A stretch of DNA of 64,000 bases, from positions 1,434,123 to 1,498,122 of the forward strand of contig NZ_LVEM01000002.1 of the NCBI RefSeq assembly GCF_001641335.1. Reading direction: 5' to 3'. A model generated the notes under the pieces. The model searched no databases. It saw only the letters and a program-made list of their open reading frames with translations, and was not told where the DNA came from. The position numbers and the translations under genes were made by a program. Below, one piece after another: positions 34,688 to 44,164 of the stretch (position 1 is its first letter; each line of letters begins with the position of its first letter). This DNA is from Bradyrhizobium stylosanthis (GTDB taxonomy: Bacteria > Pseudomonadota > Alphaproteobacteria > Rhizobiales > Xanthobacteraceae).

Positions 34688-36208
34688 ATGGCCGAAAAAC
34701 CCAAAAAACCCCAGAAACTGAAGGCGCGCCTGCCGCGCGGGCTCGAGGATCGCGATCCCGCCGCGATCCGGGCGACGCGCGAGATGGTCGAGAAGATCCG
34801 CGCCGTCTACGAGCTCTATGGTTTCGAGCCGGTGGAGACGCCGGCGATGGAATACACCGACGCGCTCGGCAAGTTCCTGCCCGACCAGGACCGCCCGAAC
34901 GAGGGCGTGTTCTCGTTCCAGGACGACGACGAGCAGTGGATCAGCCTGCGCTACGACCTGACCGCGCCGCTCGCCCGCTATGTCGGCGAGCGCTACGGCA
35001 CCGACGGCCTGGTCCTGCCCTATCGCAGCTACCGCGTCGGCTACGTCTTCCGCAACGAGAAGCCGGGCCCCGGCCGCTTCCGCCAGTTCATGCAGTTCGA
35101 CGCCGACACGGTCGGCTCGGCGACGCCGGCGGCGGACGCCGAGATCTGCATGATGGCCGCGGACACGATGGAAGCGCTCGGCATCGCGCGCGGCTCCTAT
35201 GTCGTGAAGGTCAACAATCGCAAGGTGCTCGACGGCGTTCTCGAAGCCATCGGGCTCGGCGGTGACGAGAACGCTGCGCGCAGGCTGACGGTGTTGCGCG
35301 CGATCGACAAGCTCGACAAGTTCTCCGCCGACGAAGTGCGCAAGCTGCTCGGCCCCGGACGATGGGATGGCGGCGAGGAAGGCAAGGGCGACTTCACCAA
35401 GGGCGCCAATCTGAGCGAAGCCGAAGCCGACGTCGTTCTCGCCATCACCAAGCCGCGCGAGGATTGGAAAGAGGCGATTGCCGCGGCGGAAACCTACCTC
35501 GCCAAGAGCCAGGTCGGTCAGGCCGGCGTGAGCGAGCTGGAAGAGATTGCAAAACTGGTCACGGCGTCGGGTTACGGCGCGGACCGTATCAAGATCGATC
35601 CGTCCGTCGTCCGCGGCCTCGAATATTACACCGGCCCCGTCTACGAGGTCGAACTGCTGCTCGAGACCAAGGACGAGAAGGGCCGCCCGGTGCGGTTCGG
35701 CTCCGTCGGCGGCGGCGGGCGTTACGACGGCCTGGTCTCGCGCTTCCGCGGCGAGCCGGTGCCGGCGACCGGCTTCTCGATCGGCGTCTCGCGCCTCCAG
35801 GCCGCGCTGACCTTGCTCGGCAAGCTCGACACCCGGCCCGAATTCGGGCCCGTCGTCGTCACCGTGTTCGACCGTGACCGCGTCGCGGACTACCAGAAGA
35901 TGGTGGCGTCCATGCGCAGCGCGGGAATCCGCGCCGAGCTCTATCTCGGCAATCCCAAGAACATGGGCAACCAGCTCAAATATGCCGACCGCCGCAACTC
36001 ACCCTGCGTCATCATCCAGGGCTCGGATGAAAAGGCGCGCGGCGAGCTGCAGATCAAGGATCTGATCGAAGGCGCGAAGGCGGCCGCCGCGATCGCCTCC
36101 AACCAGGAATGGCGCGAGACCCGTCCGGCGCAGTTCTCGTGCAGCGAAGCCGATCTCGTGGCGAAAGTCCGCGAGGTGCTGGCGCGCCATGACGTGAGCT
36201 GGGGCTAG
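34688..36208 (+). CDS. hisS: Histidyl-tRNA synthetase
   Basis: A protein of 506 residues, class II synthetase. Motif 1 region includes YELYGFEPVETPAMEY, motif 2 has YRVGYVFRNEKPGPGRFRQF (20 residues), the histidine-specific box is GLEYYTGPVYEV, and motif 3 lies in GFSIGVSRL. The C-terminal anticodon-binding domain follows. It charges tRNA-His. The length is that of the longer alphaproteobacterial form. Confidence 0.97.
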   Translation: MAEKPKKPQKLKARLPRGLEDRDPAAIRATREMVEKIRAVYELYGFEPVETPAMEYTDALGKFLPDQDRPNEGVFSFQDDDEQWISLRYDLTAPLARYVGERYGTDGLVLPYRSYRVGYVFRNEKPGPGRFRQFMQFDADTVGSATPAADAEICMMAADTMEALGIARGSYVVKVNNRKVLDGVLEAIGLGGDENAARRLTVLRAIDKLDKFSADEVRKLLGPGRWDGGEEGKGDFTKGANLSEAEADVVLAITKPREDWKEAIAAAETYLAKSQVGQAGVSELEEIAKLVTASGYGADRIKIDPSVVRGLEYYTGPVYEVELLLETKDEKGRPVRFGSVGGGGRYDGLVSRFRGEPVPATGFSIGVSRLQAALTLLGKLDTRPEFGPVVVTVFDRDRVADYQKMVASMRSAGIRAELYLGNPKNMGNQLKYADRRNSPCVIIQGSDEKARGELQIKDLIEGAKAAAAIASNQEWRETRPAQFSCSEADLVAKVREVLARHDVSWG

Positions 36209-36232
36209 CCATTCGCTGGGATCGTCATGCCC

Positions 36233-36304
36233 GGGCTTGTCCCGGGCATCCGCGTCCTGTTTGATGCGCTCCTTCATGAAGCACCGGGGTGTGCCCGGTC
36301 ATCG
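36233..36304. repeat. Dispersed palindromic repeat, family A
   Basis: Opens GTCATGCCCGGGCTTGTCCC as at 13116; the second half is shorter (GTGCCCGGTCATCG). Confidence 0.7.
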
Positions 36305-36351
36305 CGACAGCAGCAGGAAACGGCCGGTATTCGGCCGCAAGGGAGAGAACA

Positions 36352-36555
36352 ATGCCTGAGATCACCGTCAGCATGGCCGAAGGCCGCACCGACGAGCAGA
36401 AGGCCGGCATGATGCGCGACATCACGCAGGCACTGGTGAAGAATCTCGGCGTCGACGCCGATGCCGTCGTCATCCAGATCAACGAAGCCCCGCTCCGCCA
36501 CAAGATGAAGGGCGGCAAGACGTTTGTTGAGCGCGCGGCGGCGGCGAAGAAGTAG
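36352..36555 (+). CDS. 4-oxalocrotonate tautomerase family protein
   Basis: A protein of 67 residues. After removal of Met, Pro becomes the N-terminal catalytic base (MPEITVSMAEGRT). The length and pattern fit the small 4-OT group that forms hexamers; R12 is also conserved. The physiological substrate is unknown. ATG 36352 follows GGGAGAGAACA. Confidence 0.9.
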   Translation: MPEITVSMAEGRTDEQKAGMMRDITQALVKNLGVDADAVVIQINEAPLRHKMKGGKTFVERAAAAKK

Positions 36556-36587
36556 GCCCTGCCGGCGGTAGCAACACACGCAACTGT

Positions 36588-36725
36588 CGTCCTGGCGAAA
36601 GCCAGGACCCATTACCCCAAGCGGCAGTTGTTGCGGTAGGTCGTGGTTTCGACCACGCGAACCATATGCAGTCGGGGTAATGGGTCCTGGATCGGCGCTC
36701 GCTTTGCTCGCTTGTCCAGGACGAC
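36588..36725. repeat. Dispersed palindromic repeat, family D
   Basis: GTCCTGGCGAAAGCCAGGAC at the left, GGGTCCTGGATC...TCCAGGACGAC at the right; long overall palindrome. Confidence 0.7.
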
Positions 36726-36737
36726 GAGGTCGGCACC

Positions 36738-37130
36738 ATGGACGCACGCGACTTCATCACGACAGGCATGAGCGCCGAGCGCACGCTGGTGGTCCCGGTG
36801 GAGCGCACGGTCGGGCATTTCGTGCCGGGCATGCCGATGGTCTATGCGACGCCGATGATGATCCTCGAGATGGAGATGACGTCGGGCGATGCGATCCGCT
36901 CGGCGCTCCAGCCGGGCTGGGTCACGGTCGGCACCGAGGTCGACATCCGCCATCTCGCAGCAAGCCTCGTCGGCGCGACGGTACGGACCACCGCGAAGGT
37001 GGTCGCGGTCGAGCGCCGCGTCATCCGCTTCGAGGTCGAGGCGTTCGAGGGAACGCGCAAGCTCGGCGAGGGCCGCCACGCGCGCGGGCTGGTGAATGTC
37101 GCAATGTTCAACAAGCGGCTCGGGGCGTAG
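36738..37130 (+). CDS. Hot-dog fold thioesterase, FlK (fluoroacetyl-CoA thioesterase)-like
   Basis: A protein of 130 residues with a single hot-dog domain. T38, E44 or E46 and H72 sit at positions like the Thr/Glu/His triad of FlK, but the true acyl-CoA substrate cannot be inferred. Segments VYATPMMILEMEM and GTEVDIRHLAASLVGATV are characteristic. The ATG follows GAGGTCGGCACC. A family D repeat ends just before it, and a family C repeat begins after it. Confidence 0.85.
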   Translation: MDARDFITTGMSAERTLVVPVERTVGHFVPGMPMVYATPMMILEMEMTSGDAIRSALQPGWVTVGTEVDIRHLAASLVGATVRTTAKVVAVERRVIRFEVEAFEGTRKLGEGRHARGLVNVAMFNKRLGA

Positions 37131-37143
37131 AAGGGCTCGGTGT

Positions 37144-37234
37144 CGTAGGGTGGATTAGCGAAGCGTAATCCACCAATTTCGATGCGCAACCGAAGAAGCA
37201 TGGTGGGTTACGGCTTCGCCTAACCCACCCTACG
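37144..37234. repeat. Dispersed palindromic repeat, family C
   Basis: Left CGTAGGGTGGATTAGCGAAG, right CGCCTAACCCACCCTACG. It overlaps the 3' end of the leftward oxidoreductase gene and supplies its last codons and stop. Confidence 0.85.
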
Positions 37235-38581
37235 TGTCGCCGCTGACGCATAGAACGCTTCCTGCTCCCTCCGGACACGCACGGCCGGCAGGGTCTCGTC
37301 GATCGCCACATCGGCCCAGGTGATGCAGGCGTCCTTCGCGACCGGCCTCGTCAATCGCACATTGTGCGCAAGGCCGAGCGGCAGATAGCCCTTGGCCAGC
37401 GACGTGCTCGCCGGCGTCAGCTTACCGAAGACGGTGTAGCCGCCTTCTCCGTCCAGCGTATCTCCTGCGCGCAAATCCTTCTTGGCCGTCGCGGCGACAT
37501 CGGCGTTGAACGTGGTCGCGACGCCTGTCGCCTCCTTGCGCAGGGCGATCGAGGCGACTGAAATGCCGAGCTCCAGACCGATGAGATGCCACTTCTTGTA
37601 GGAGCTCATGTAGCGGCCGCTGGGATCGGTGACGACGCTGTATTCCTGGAAGCAGTTGCGGATGTACTCGCTGTCGCCCTCGAAACAGACCCAGACGCCC
37701 TTGCGGATGTCGTTGGGGATCGGTTTGCCCTCAGCTGTCAGGCAGGACACGACTTCGACCTGGCCCTTGGATTCCAGCACGCCACCCTCGGAACGGGGAC
37801 GCATCAGCGTCGGGATGTCGTCGACCGATCCCGGCGGGAAGGCGAGGCCTTGCGAGGGCGCCTGCAGCCCGGTTGCGTTCGCGATCGCGGCGGATTCGAT
37901 CGCCGGCTTGGAGCCGTCGAGGAACGCGTTGAACATTTTCGGATTCATGCCGCCGCGCGCGGCTTGCTCGGCGGTGAGTCCCCAGTGATCCCAGACCGTT
38001 TCGGGCGTCGATTCCCGATAGTGCGGCATCCACTTGTGGCCGCGGCCCGCCGCCACGACCGGGAAACCGCAGGCCTTCGCCCAATCGACGAGATCGCAGG
38101 CGAGCGCCGGCTGATCGCCATAGGCGAGGCTGTAGATCACGCCGGCTTGCCGCGCTTTTTGCGCAAGGATCGGTCCGCAGAAGGCATCGGCCTCGACGGT
38201 CACGTTGACGACCGCCTTGCCCGCAGCAAAGGCGCCGAGGCAGTGTTCGACCGCCGCCACGGGGTTGCCGGTGCACTCGGCGATCAGCTCGATGCCGTCG
38301 CACTTCACCAACGCCTCCCAGTCGTCGGTCAGGAAGGTCGTGCCGGTCTTGAGCGCATCGTCCAGCGAGCTTGCTGCGAATTGCTCCGCCCGCCAGCCGA
38401 CCCGGCTCAAGTTTTCGCGGGCGCGCGCGGGTGACAGGTCCGCAATTCCGACGAGATGGACGCCCGGTGTGCGCAAGACCTGATGCAGGTACATCGCACC
38501 GAATTTGCCTGCTCCGATCAGCCCGATCCTGATGGGGCGACCGCTGGCTTGTCGTTCGAGAAGTTTCGCGTGGAGGTTCAC
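37220..38581 (-). CDS. NAD(P)-dependent oxidoreductase with SAF domain (homoserine-dehydrogenase-like)
   Basis: A protein of 453 residues. The Rossmann motif IGLIGAGKFGAMY starts near residue 17; the middle part includes AECTGNPVAAVEHCL. The C-terminus (about 375-440) is a SAF domain: KDLRAGDTLDGEGGYTVFGK and LGLAHNVRLTRPV. This fusion is known among sugar-acid or polyol-related dehydrogenases; the substrate is unknown. GTG 38581 has AGGGAGAGCGACCC before it. The final residues TRRVG and the stop come from a family C repeat. Confidence 0.85.
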   Translation of the reverse strand: MNLHAKLLERQASGRPIRIGLIGAGKFGAMYLHQVLRTPGVHLVGIADLSPARARENLSRVGWRAEQFAASSLDDALKTGTTFLTDDWEALVKCDGIELIAECTGNPVAAVEHCLGAFAAGKAVVNVTVEADAFCGPILAQKARQAGVIYSLAYGDQPALACDLVDWAKACGFPVVAAGRGHKWMPHYRESTPETVWDHWGLTAEQAARGGMNPKMFNAFLDGSKPAIESAAIANATGLQAPSQGLAFPPGSVDDIPTLMRPRSEGGVLESKGQVEVVSCLTAEGKPIPNDIRKGVWVCFEGDSEYIRNCFQEYSVVTDPSGRYMSSYKKWHLIGLELGISVASIALRKEATGVATTFNADVAATAKKDLRAGDTLDGEGGYTVFGKLTPASTSLAKGYLPLGLAHNVRLTRPVAKDACITWADVAIDETLPAVRVRREQEAFYASAATRRVG

Positions 38582-38662
38582 GGGTCGCTCTCCCTGTCGG
38601 CAACAGCCGGGATCGCCTCGCATCCGGCCGCCCATCGGGGCCGAAGCGCGCTCCTGATCTGC

Positions 38663-39487
38663 CTACTTCGCCAATTCCTTCGACCGCTTCGTCGCCGCCG
38701 CGATCGCGCGGATCATCAGATCGCGCAAACCAGGCTCGCCCATCAGCACGCCGAGCGCCGCGGCCGTGGTGCCGCCGGGCGAGGTGACGTTCTGGCGCAG
38801 CGTAGCCGAGGGAAGCTCCGACTGGTGCAGCAGCTCGCCGGAGCCGGCGACGGTCTCGCGCGCGAGCTTCGTTGCGAGCGCCTCGGGCAGGCCCGCCTCG
38901 ACGCCGGCCCGTGCAAGCTCCTCGGCGAGCAGGAACACATAGGCCGGGCCCGAGCCGGACACGGCGGTCACCGCGTCCATCAGGCTTTCATCCTCGACCC
39001 ATTCCACCGAGCCGGTGGCGCGCAGCAGCGCGTCGGCCACCGCGCGCTGACCCGCGCTGACGTTGTTCGCCGCGACAGCCACGGTGATGCCGCGGCCGAT
39101 GGCGGCCGGCGTATTCGGCATCGCGCGCACCACGGCGCCGCCGCAGACCTCTTCGAGCGATGCGATGGTGGTGCCCGCCATGATCGAGACCACCGAAGTC
39201 TTCTCCGAGACGAACGATTTCAGCTTCGCGCCGGCCTCGCGGAACATCTGCGGCTTCACCGCGACGACCATCGTCTCGACCCGGCCTGCGGCCGTCACAT
39301 CGGGATTGAGCGCGACGCCCTTGGCGGCGAGCGCGGTGATCTCCGGCGAGATGAACGGGTCCACCACCGCGACGCGGCGCGGGTCGAGTCCGCCCGCAAG
39401 CCATCCGGTCAGCATCGCGCCGCCCATCTTGCCGGCGCCGGCGAGCAGGATGGTGCCGGTGATGTTTTGAAGGGTGCTGTTTGCCAT
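38663..39487 (-). CDS. proC: Pyrroline-5-carboxylate reductase
   Basis: A protein of 274 residues. The NADPH-binding motif is LLAGAGKMGGAML (15-27) and the C-terminal family signature is in SGSGPAYVFLLAEEL to TSPGGTTAAALGVL. It reduces P5C to proline. ATG 39487; the frame runs further upstream into a repeat, which I exclude. It is followed downstream by the SAF oxidoreductase after about 80 bases. Confidence 0.96.
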   Translation of the reverse strand: MANSTLQNITGTILLAGAGKMGGAMLTGWLAGGLDPRRVAVVDPFISPEITALAAKGVALNPDVTAAGRVETMVVAVKPQMFREAGAKLKSFVSEKTSVVSIMAGTTIASLEEVCGGAVVRAMPNTPAAIGRGITVAVAANNVSAGQRAVADALLRATGSVEWVEDESLMDAVTAVSGSGPAYVFLLAEELARAGVEAGLPEALATKLARETVAGSGELLHQSELPSATLRQNVTSPGGTTAAALGVLMGEPGLRDLMIRAIAAATKRSKELAK

Positions 39488-39502
39488 CGCTGTCACCACG
39501 GT

Positions 39503-39640
39503 GTCGTCCCGGCGAAGGCCGGGACCCATAACCACGAGTGGTTCTAATGGATGGAGGTGTTGGCAACAAGGATCGCGCGATACGGTGAAATCACGCGGTA
39601 TGGGTCCCGGCCCCTGTGCGCAATTGCGCACTAGGCCGGG
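39503..39640. repeat. Dispersed palindromic repeat, family D
   Basis: GTCCCGGCGAAGGCCGGGACCC at the left (shown to 20: GTCCCGGCGAAGGCCGGGAC) and GGGTCCCGGCCCC...GGCCGGGACGAC at the right. Confidence 0.7.
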
Positions 39641-39691
39641 ACGACGATGAGGATGGAGCTATGCTACCCTCACCGTGTGTTCAAGAAAGCC

Positions 39692-40192
39692 TTACGCCTC
39701 ACCCACCGTATCGAACATCGCGGCGTCCATGGCCTGTGCGGTGGTCTTGCCGGCCCACACCACGAACTGGAACGCCGGGAAGTAACGTTCGCACGCGTGG
39801 ATTGCGCCGGCGAGCATGGCTTCGCATTGCGCGGTCGAGGCGGTGAGGCCGCCCGGCAGCACCAGCGCCTGGCGGTGCATCACCATGCCGGTGTTGGTCC
39901 ACAGATCGAAATGGCCGACCCACAGCTGCTCGTTGACGGCGGCGACGAGCCGCTGCACCTCGCCACGCCGCGCGAGCGGAATCTTCATGTCGAACGCGCA
40001 AGCCAGATGCAGCGCTTCGATCTCGCCCATCCAGGTGAAGGAGATCTGGTAGTCGGTCCATTGTCCCTTGGAGACAATGGTCAGCTCGTCTTCGCCGGAG
40101 CGTTCGAACGGCCAGTTGTTGCTGGCAGCGATGTCCTCGACCACCGCGAGCGGATGGCTTCTGGAATCGATAGTGCCTTCGAGCAGGGACAT
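39692..40192 (-). CDS. YbjN domain-containing protein
   Basis: A protein of 166 residues of the YbjN (type III secretion chaperone-like) fold: PLAVVEDIAASNNWPFER, LTIVSKGQWTDYQISFTW and GHFDLWTNTGMVMHRQALVL. In E. coli YbjN affects motility and stress genes; no mechanism is established. The frame continues upstream, but ATG 40192 starts the conserved part. proC lies 200 bases downstream in the same direction, with a family D repeat between them. Confidence 0.85.
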   Translation of the reverse strand: MSLLEGTIDSRSHPLAVVEDIAASNNWPFERSGEDELTIVSKGQWTDYQISFTWMGEIEALHLACAFDMKIPLARRGEVQRLVAAVNEQLWVGHFDLWTNTGMVMHRQALVLPGGLTASTAQCEAMLAGAIHACERYFPAFQFVVWAGKTTAQAMDAAMFDTVGEA

Positions 40193-40603
40193 GCCGTCTC
40201 GACCTCTTGCCTTCTTGTTGTCTTTGATACGCACGCGGTCGGCCCGGCACGCTCCCTCAATGTCGCTGTTGCGATCGCTCGGATCAGCGCGGGCCTGTCG
40301 CGGATCAAGTGATGTGATTTGCGGAATCTGCGCAACGGGGTCGCGAGTCCGTCCACAAGCCAGGACTCGTTCGTCCACAGCTCATCTCCGCCACAATTAT
40401 TAACGCAGCAGGGTCCCGATCCGGATGGAGGAGAACAAACCGGAATCGGATTCGAGCCGGCCGGCCAATCGTTAATTCCGCCCCGCGAGGCCGCTCCCGC
40501 CGCGCCGGCATGGGACCATGCGGATTCCCCATGCGGAACACGCTTGCTGCGGCCGCCGCGCGGCGTCATATTTCGCCTCAGGCCGTTCATTCCGGACGGC
40601 CGA
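40193..40603. other. Intergenic region upstream of the FMN riboswitch
   Basis: About 410 bases without a supported gene. It must carry the divergent promoters of the YbjN gene and of ribH. TCCACA occurs twice (near 40352 and 40375). No hairpin or consensus promoter stands out. Confidence 0.4.
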
Positions 40604-40772
40604 TGTTCTCAGGGCGGGGTGAAAGTCCCCACCGGCGGTAAGGGCCGAAAGGCCTAAGCCCGCGAGCGCCTTCCTCGAAGGGGTTTCCTGAAAAGGATTT
40701 TCCCGAAGGGAAGGGTCAGCAGATTCGGTGCAACTCCGAAGCCGACGGTTAAAGTCCGGATGAAAGAGAACG
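40604..40772 (+). ncRNA. FMN riboswitch (RFN element)
   Basis: The conserved blocks are present in order: CTCAGGGCGGGGTGAAAGTC, CCCCACCGGCGGTA, AGCCCGCGAGCG, GGTCAGCAGATTCGGTG, CAACTCCGAAGCCGACGGT and AAAGTCCGGATGAAAGAGAA. It binds FMN and represses the downstream lumazine synthase gene when flavin is plentiful. A hairpin with stem CGCATC/GATGCG and outer CAG/CTG (40781-40805) followed by TTTGT may be the expression platform. Confidence 0.96.
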
Positions 40773-40850
40773 GTCGGTGGCAGACGCATCGTCAGGATGC
40801 GGCTGTTTGTCGTTCCGTGTGCCCTGATTCTGGTCCTCGAGAGGAAAGCC

Positions 40851-41411
40851 ATGAATCAGATGTTGCAAGATCCCCAAACCGAAGCTTCTGAAGTCGCTCA
40901 ACCGCCGGTTCCACAAGACCCGGTGCGGGAGCATCCACGCTTTGCCAAGCCGCAGCGGGTGGCCTTCGTGCAGGCCTGCTGGCACCGCGACGTGGTCGAG
41001 GAAGCCCGCATCGCCTTCATGAAGGAGGCCGAGGCGCGCCACCTCACCCATGTCGACGTGTTCGAGGTGCCGGGCTCGTTCGAGATCCCGCTGCACGCGC
41101 AGCTCCTCGCCAAGACGCGGCGCTACACCGCGATCGTCGCGGCCGGCCTCGTCGTCGACGGCGGCATTTATCGCCACGAGTTCGTCGCCGACACCGTGAT
41201 CAAGGCGCTGATGGACGTGCAGCTGCGCACCGAGGTGCCGGTGTTCTCGGCCGTGCTGACGCCGCAGCAATTCCACGAGACCGAGGTGCACTACGATTTC
41301 TTCCGCAGGCACTTTGCCATCAAGGGCGTCGAGGTTGCGGCTGCCTGTGCGGAGACGTTGCACGGCCTGGAGCGCCTGCGCGGCCAGGTCGCGGCGGGGA
41401 TCGTCGGGTAG
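40851..41411 (+). CDS. ribH: 6,7-dimethyl-8-ribityllumazine synthase, RibH2 type
   Basis: A protein of 186 residues. It makes the riboflavin precursor lumazine. The active-site region GLVVDGGIYRHEFVADTV and PGSFEIP are present; the sequence looks like the rhizobial/Brucella type II enzyme, a decamer, rather than the icosahedral type. ATG 40851 follows AGAGGAAAGCC; an in-frame ATG at 40797 lacks a ribosome site. It lies 79 bases after the FMN riboswitch and stands alone, away from other rib biosynthetic genes. Confidence 0.94.
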   Translation: MNQMLQDPQTEASEVAQPPVPQDPVREHPRFAKPQRVAFVQACWHRDVVEEARIAFMKEAEARHLTHVDVFEVPGSFEIPLHAQLLAKTRRYTAIVAAGLVVDGGIYRHEFVADTVIKALMDVQLRTEVPVFSAVLTPQQFHETEVHYDFFRRHFAIKGVEVAAACAETLHGLERLRGQVAAGIVG

Positions 41412-41420
41412 GCACCCTGC

Positions 41421-41503
41421 CGTAGGGTGGGCAAAGCGCAAGCGTGCCCACCACCTCCCTACAAGAAGAAAAGGTGGGCACGGCGCTTCGCGCCTGCCCA
41501 CCC
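41421..41503. repeat. Dispersed palindromic repeat, family C variant
   Basis: CGTAGGGTGGGCAAAGCGCA at the left, GGTGGGCACGGCGCTTCGCG and CCTGCCCACCC at the right; between convergent ribH and prs. Confidence 0.8.
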
Positions 41504-41529
41504 AACGAGACCTCTAGGGATCGGAGAAG

Positions 41530-42483
<954 letters not shown>

Positions 42484-42676
42484 GGACGCTTCCTCCCGCG
42501 CTTTGCTGGATACGACGTTCAACATCACAGAATACCCACTGGCAGCACGGTTACGACGGGCGAGGAAATATCAGGCCGAGGCCTGCAATGGCAACCCGGG
42601 ATGCTACGTTTTCCCTTTGAAATCCTGAGTCGGGCCAACGGCTTGGCTGCAAACTGGGCCCGTGGTTTAGCGGGGG

Positions 42677-43294
42677 TTATTGCGCGGCATAGCCCAGCGC
42701 CGAGGCCGGCATCTCGGGCGCGGGCGCGGCCGGAATGGCGCTCGCCACGGCGGGTCCCCGCAGGCCGGGAGCCGTGTTCGGGACATCTGGCGTGCCGTTG
42801 ATCATGTTGGAAAGTCCGCTGAATCCGGCCTGGGCGATCTTCCGCAGCACGAGATCGTCGGCAGCTTGCCAAGGATCGCGGCCGCCCTTGGCCGAGGTGG
42901 GTTCCTCGCCGGACAGGCGCAGCGCCCGCTGCTGGTTGGCGTCGTAGACGTCCCAGACCCAGGCGATCACGGTCTTGCCGCGCACCACCTGGGCGGAAAG
43001 GTAGCTGCGCACGCGATAGGCGGCCGTCCCCTCGCGGGAGACCACGGACAGGCTGCGCAGCTTGGATTCGCTGTCGAGCACGCCGACCATGCGGTCGAAC
43101 ACCTGCGGCGGCGGTCCGTCGATGGACTCGAACGCCACGGTCGCTCCCGAGCCGGTGCTCGGCGCCATCGCATAGGAGTTGGCGGCAGTGCCGCCGCCCC
43201 CGGCGCAGCCGCCCAGCGCGGCCGCAGCCGCCAGCAGCATGACCGCCAGCACGCGCGAACCCGCACGGCCCAGGATGAATGACGCGTCCCTCAT
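42677..43294 (-). CDS. Predicted lipoprotein, unknown function
   Basis: A protein of 205 residues with a lipobox LGGC (C30) after a hydrophobic stretch VLAVMLLAAAAA, so it should be processed by Lgt and LspA, both encoded in this window. The mature part includes ESIDGPPPQVFDRMVGVLDS and YRVRSYLSAQVVRGKTVIAW and a Pro/Ala-rich tail. No named domain recognised. It follows pgeF by about 100 bases on the same strand. Confidence 0.82.
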   Translation of the reverse strand: MRDASFILGRAGSRVLAVMLLAAAAALGGCAGGGGTAANSYAMAPSTGSGATVAFESIDGPPPQVFDRMVGVLDSESKLRSLSVVSREGTAAYRVRSYLSAQVVRGKTVIAWVWDVYDANQQRALRLSGEEPTSAKGGRDPWQAADDLVLRKIAQAGFSGLSNMINGTPDVPNTAPGLRGPAVASAIPAAPAPEMPASALGYAAQ

Positions 43295-43396
43295 TATGGA
43301 GGGCAGCGATATCGTTAAAACGCATTAACGTCTAGGGCGGCGGCGACACAGGCCACTGTCATCTCGCACCGGAATGACACGGAGTTGCCTGTGTGT

Positions 43397-44164
43397 TCAC
43401 GCTTCGAGCGCGATTGCGTGAACGTGGCGGCCGTAATCCGGCTCCTTGCGATGCACCGAGCGGCGGTAGCTGAAGAAACGTTCGTCGGCGTAGGTGTCGA
43501 GGCCGAGATCGTCGATCATCAGGATGCCGGCGGCTTCCAGCCGCGTCCGGATGAAGCCGGCGAGGTCGAACATCGCGTGTCCTTCGCGCACCGACGGCAT
43601 GAAGAACACGGCGTTGTCCGCGTCCGCCTCGATGAAGCGCGCCACGAACTCGTTGCCGACCTCGTAGCTGTCCTGGCGGATCAACGGGCCGATCGCGGCG
43701 ATGATGCCGCTGCGCGTGGCGCCGAGTTTTTCCATCGCGGAGATCGTCGCTTCGAGCACGCCCGTGAGCGCGCCCTTCCAGCCGGCATGCGCACCGCCGA
43801 TCACGCGCGCATTGGGATCGACGAACAGCACCGGTCCGCAATCGGCGGTGGAGACGCCGAGCGCGATGCCGGGCGTCTTCGTCACCAGCGCGTCGCCCTT
43901 CGGCCGCGGTCCGCTCGGCCACGGCAACTCGGCGACGAGCACGTCGGGCGAATGGATCTGGTGCAGGCTGAGGAAGCGTTCCGGTCCGACGCCGACATGC
44001 TCGGCCATGCGGCGGCGGTTCTCCGCAACCAGGGTCTGATCGTCGTTGGAGCCGAGCCCACCGTTCAGCGCGGCATAGATGCCGCCGGAGACGCCGCCTT
44101 CACGCGTGAAGAAGGCATGGCGCAGGCCTGGCACCGCCGATAGCAGCGACGAAGTGAGCGTCAT
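43397..44164 (-). CDS. pgeF: Peptidoglycan editing factor / multicopper-type laccase-domain protein
   Basis: A protein of 255 residues of the YfiH/YlmD family. The conserved zinc/copper ligands are seen in LHQIHSPDV, STADCGPVLF and GAHAGWKGALTG. PgeF removes L-Ser wrongly placed in peptidoglycan precursors in E. coli. ATG 44164 overlaps the stop of the upstream methyltransferase gene (ATGA), so it belongs to the lgt operon. Confidence 0.93.
   Translation of the reverse strand: MTLTSSLLSAVPGLRHAFFTREGGVSGGIYAALNGGLGSNDDQTLVAENRRRMAEHVGVGPERFLSLHQIHSPDVLVAELPWPSGPRPKGDALVTKTPGIALGVSTADCGPVLFVDPNARVIGGAHAGWKGALTGVLEATISAMEKLGATRSGIIAAIGPLIRQDSYEVGNEFVARFIEADADNAVFFMPSVREGHAMFDLAGFIRTRLEAAGILMIDDLGLDTYADERFFSYRRSVHRKEPDYGRHVHAIALEA

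Noticed and set aside
40797..40850. Earlier in-frame ATG for ribH at 40797
   Set aside because: It lies within the likely riboswitch platform and has no ribosome site, whereas 40851 follows AGAGGAAAGCC.
43316..43330. TTAAAACGCATTAAC before the lipoprotein gene as a CtrA site
   Set aside because: Spacing is 6, not 7.
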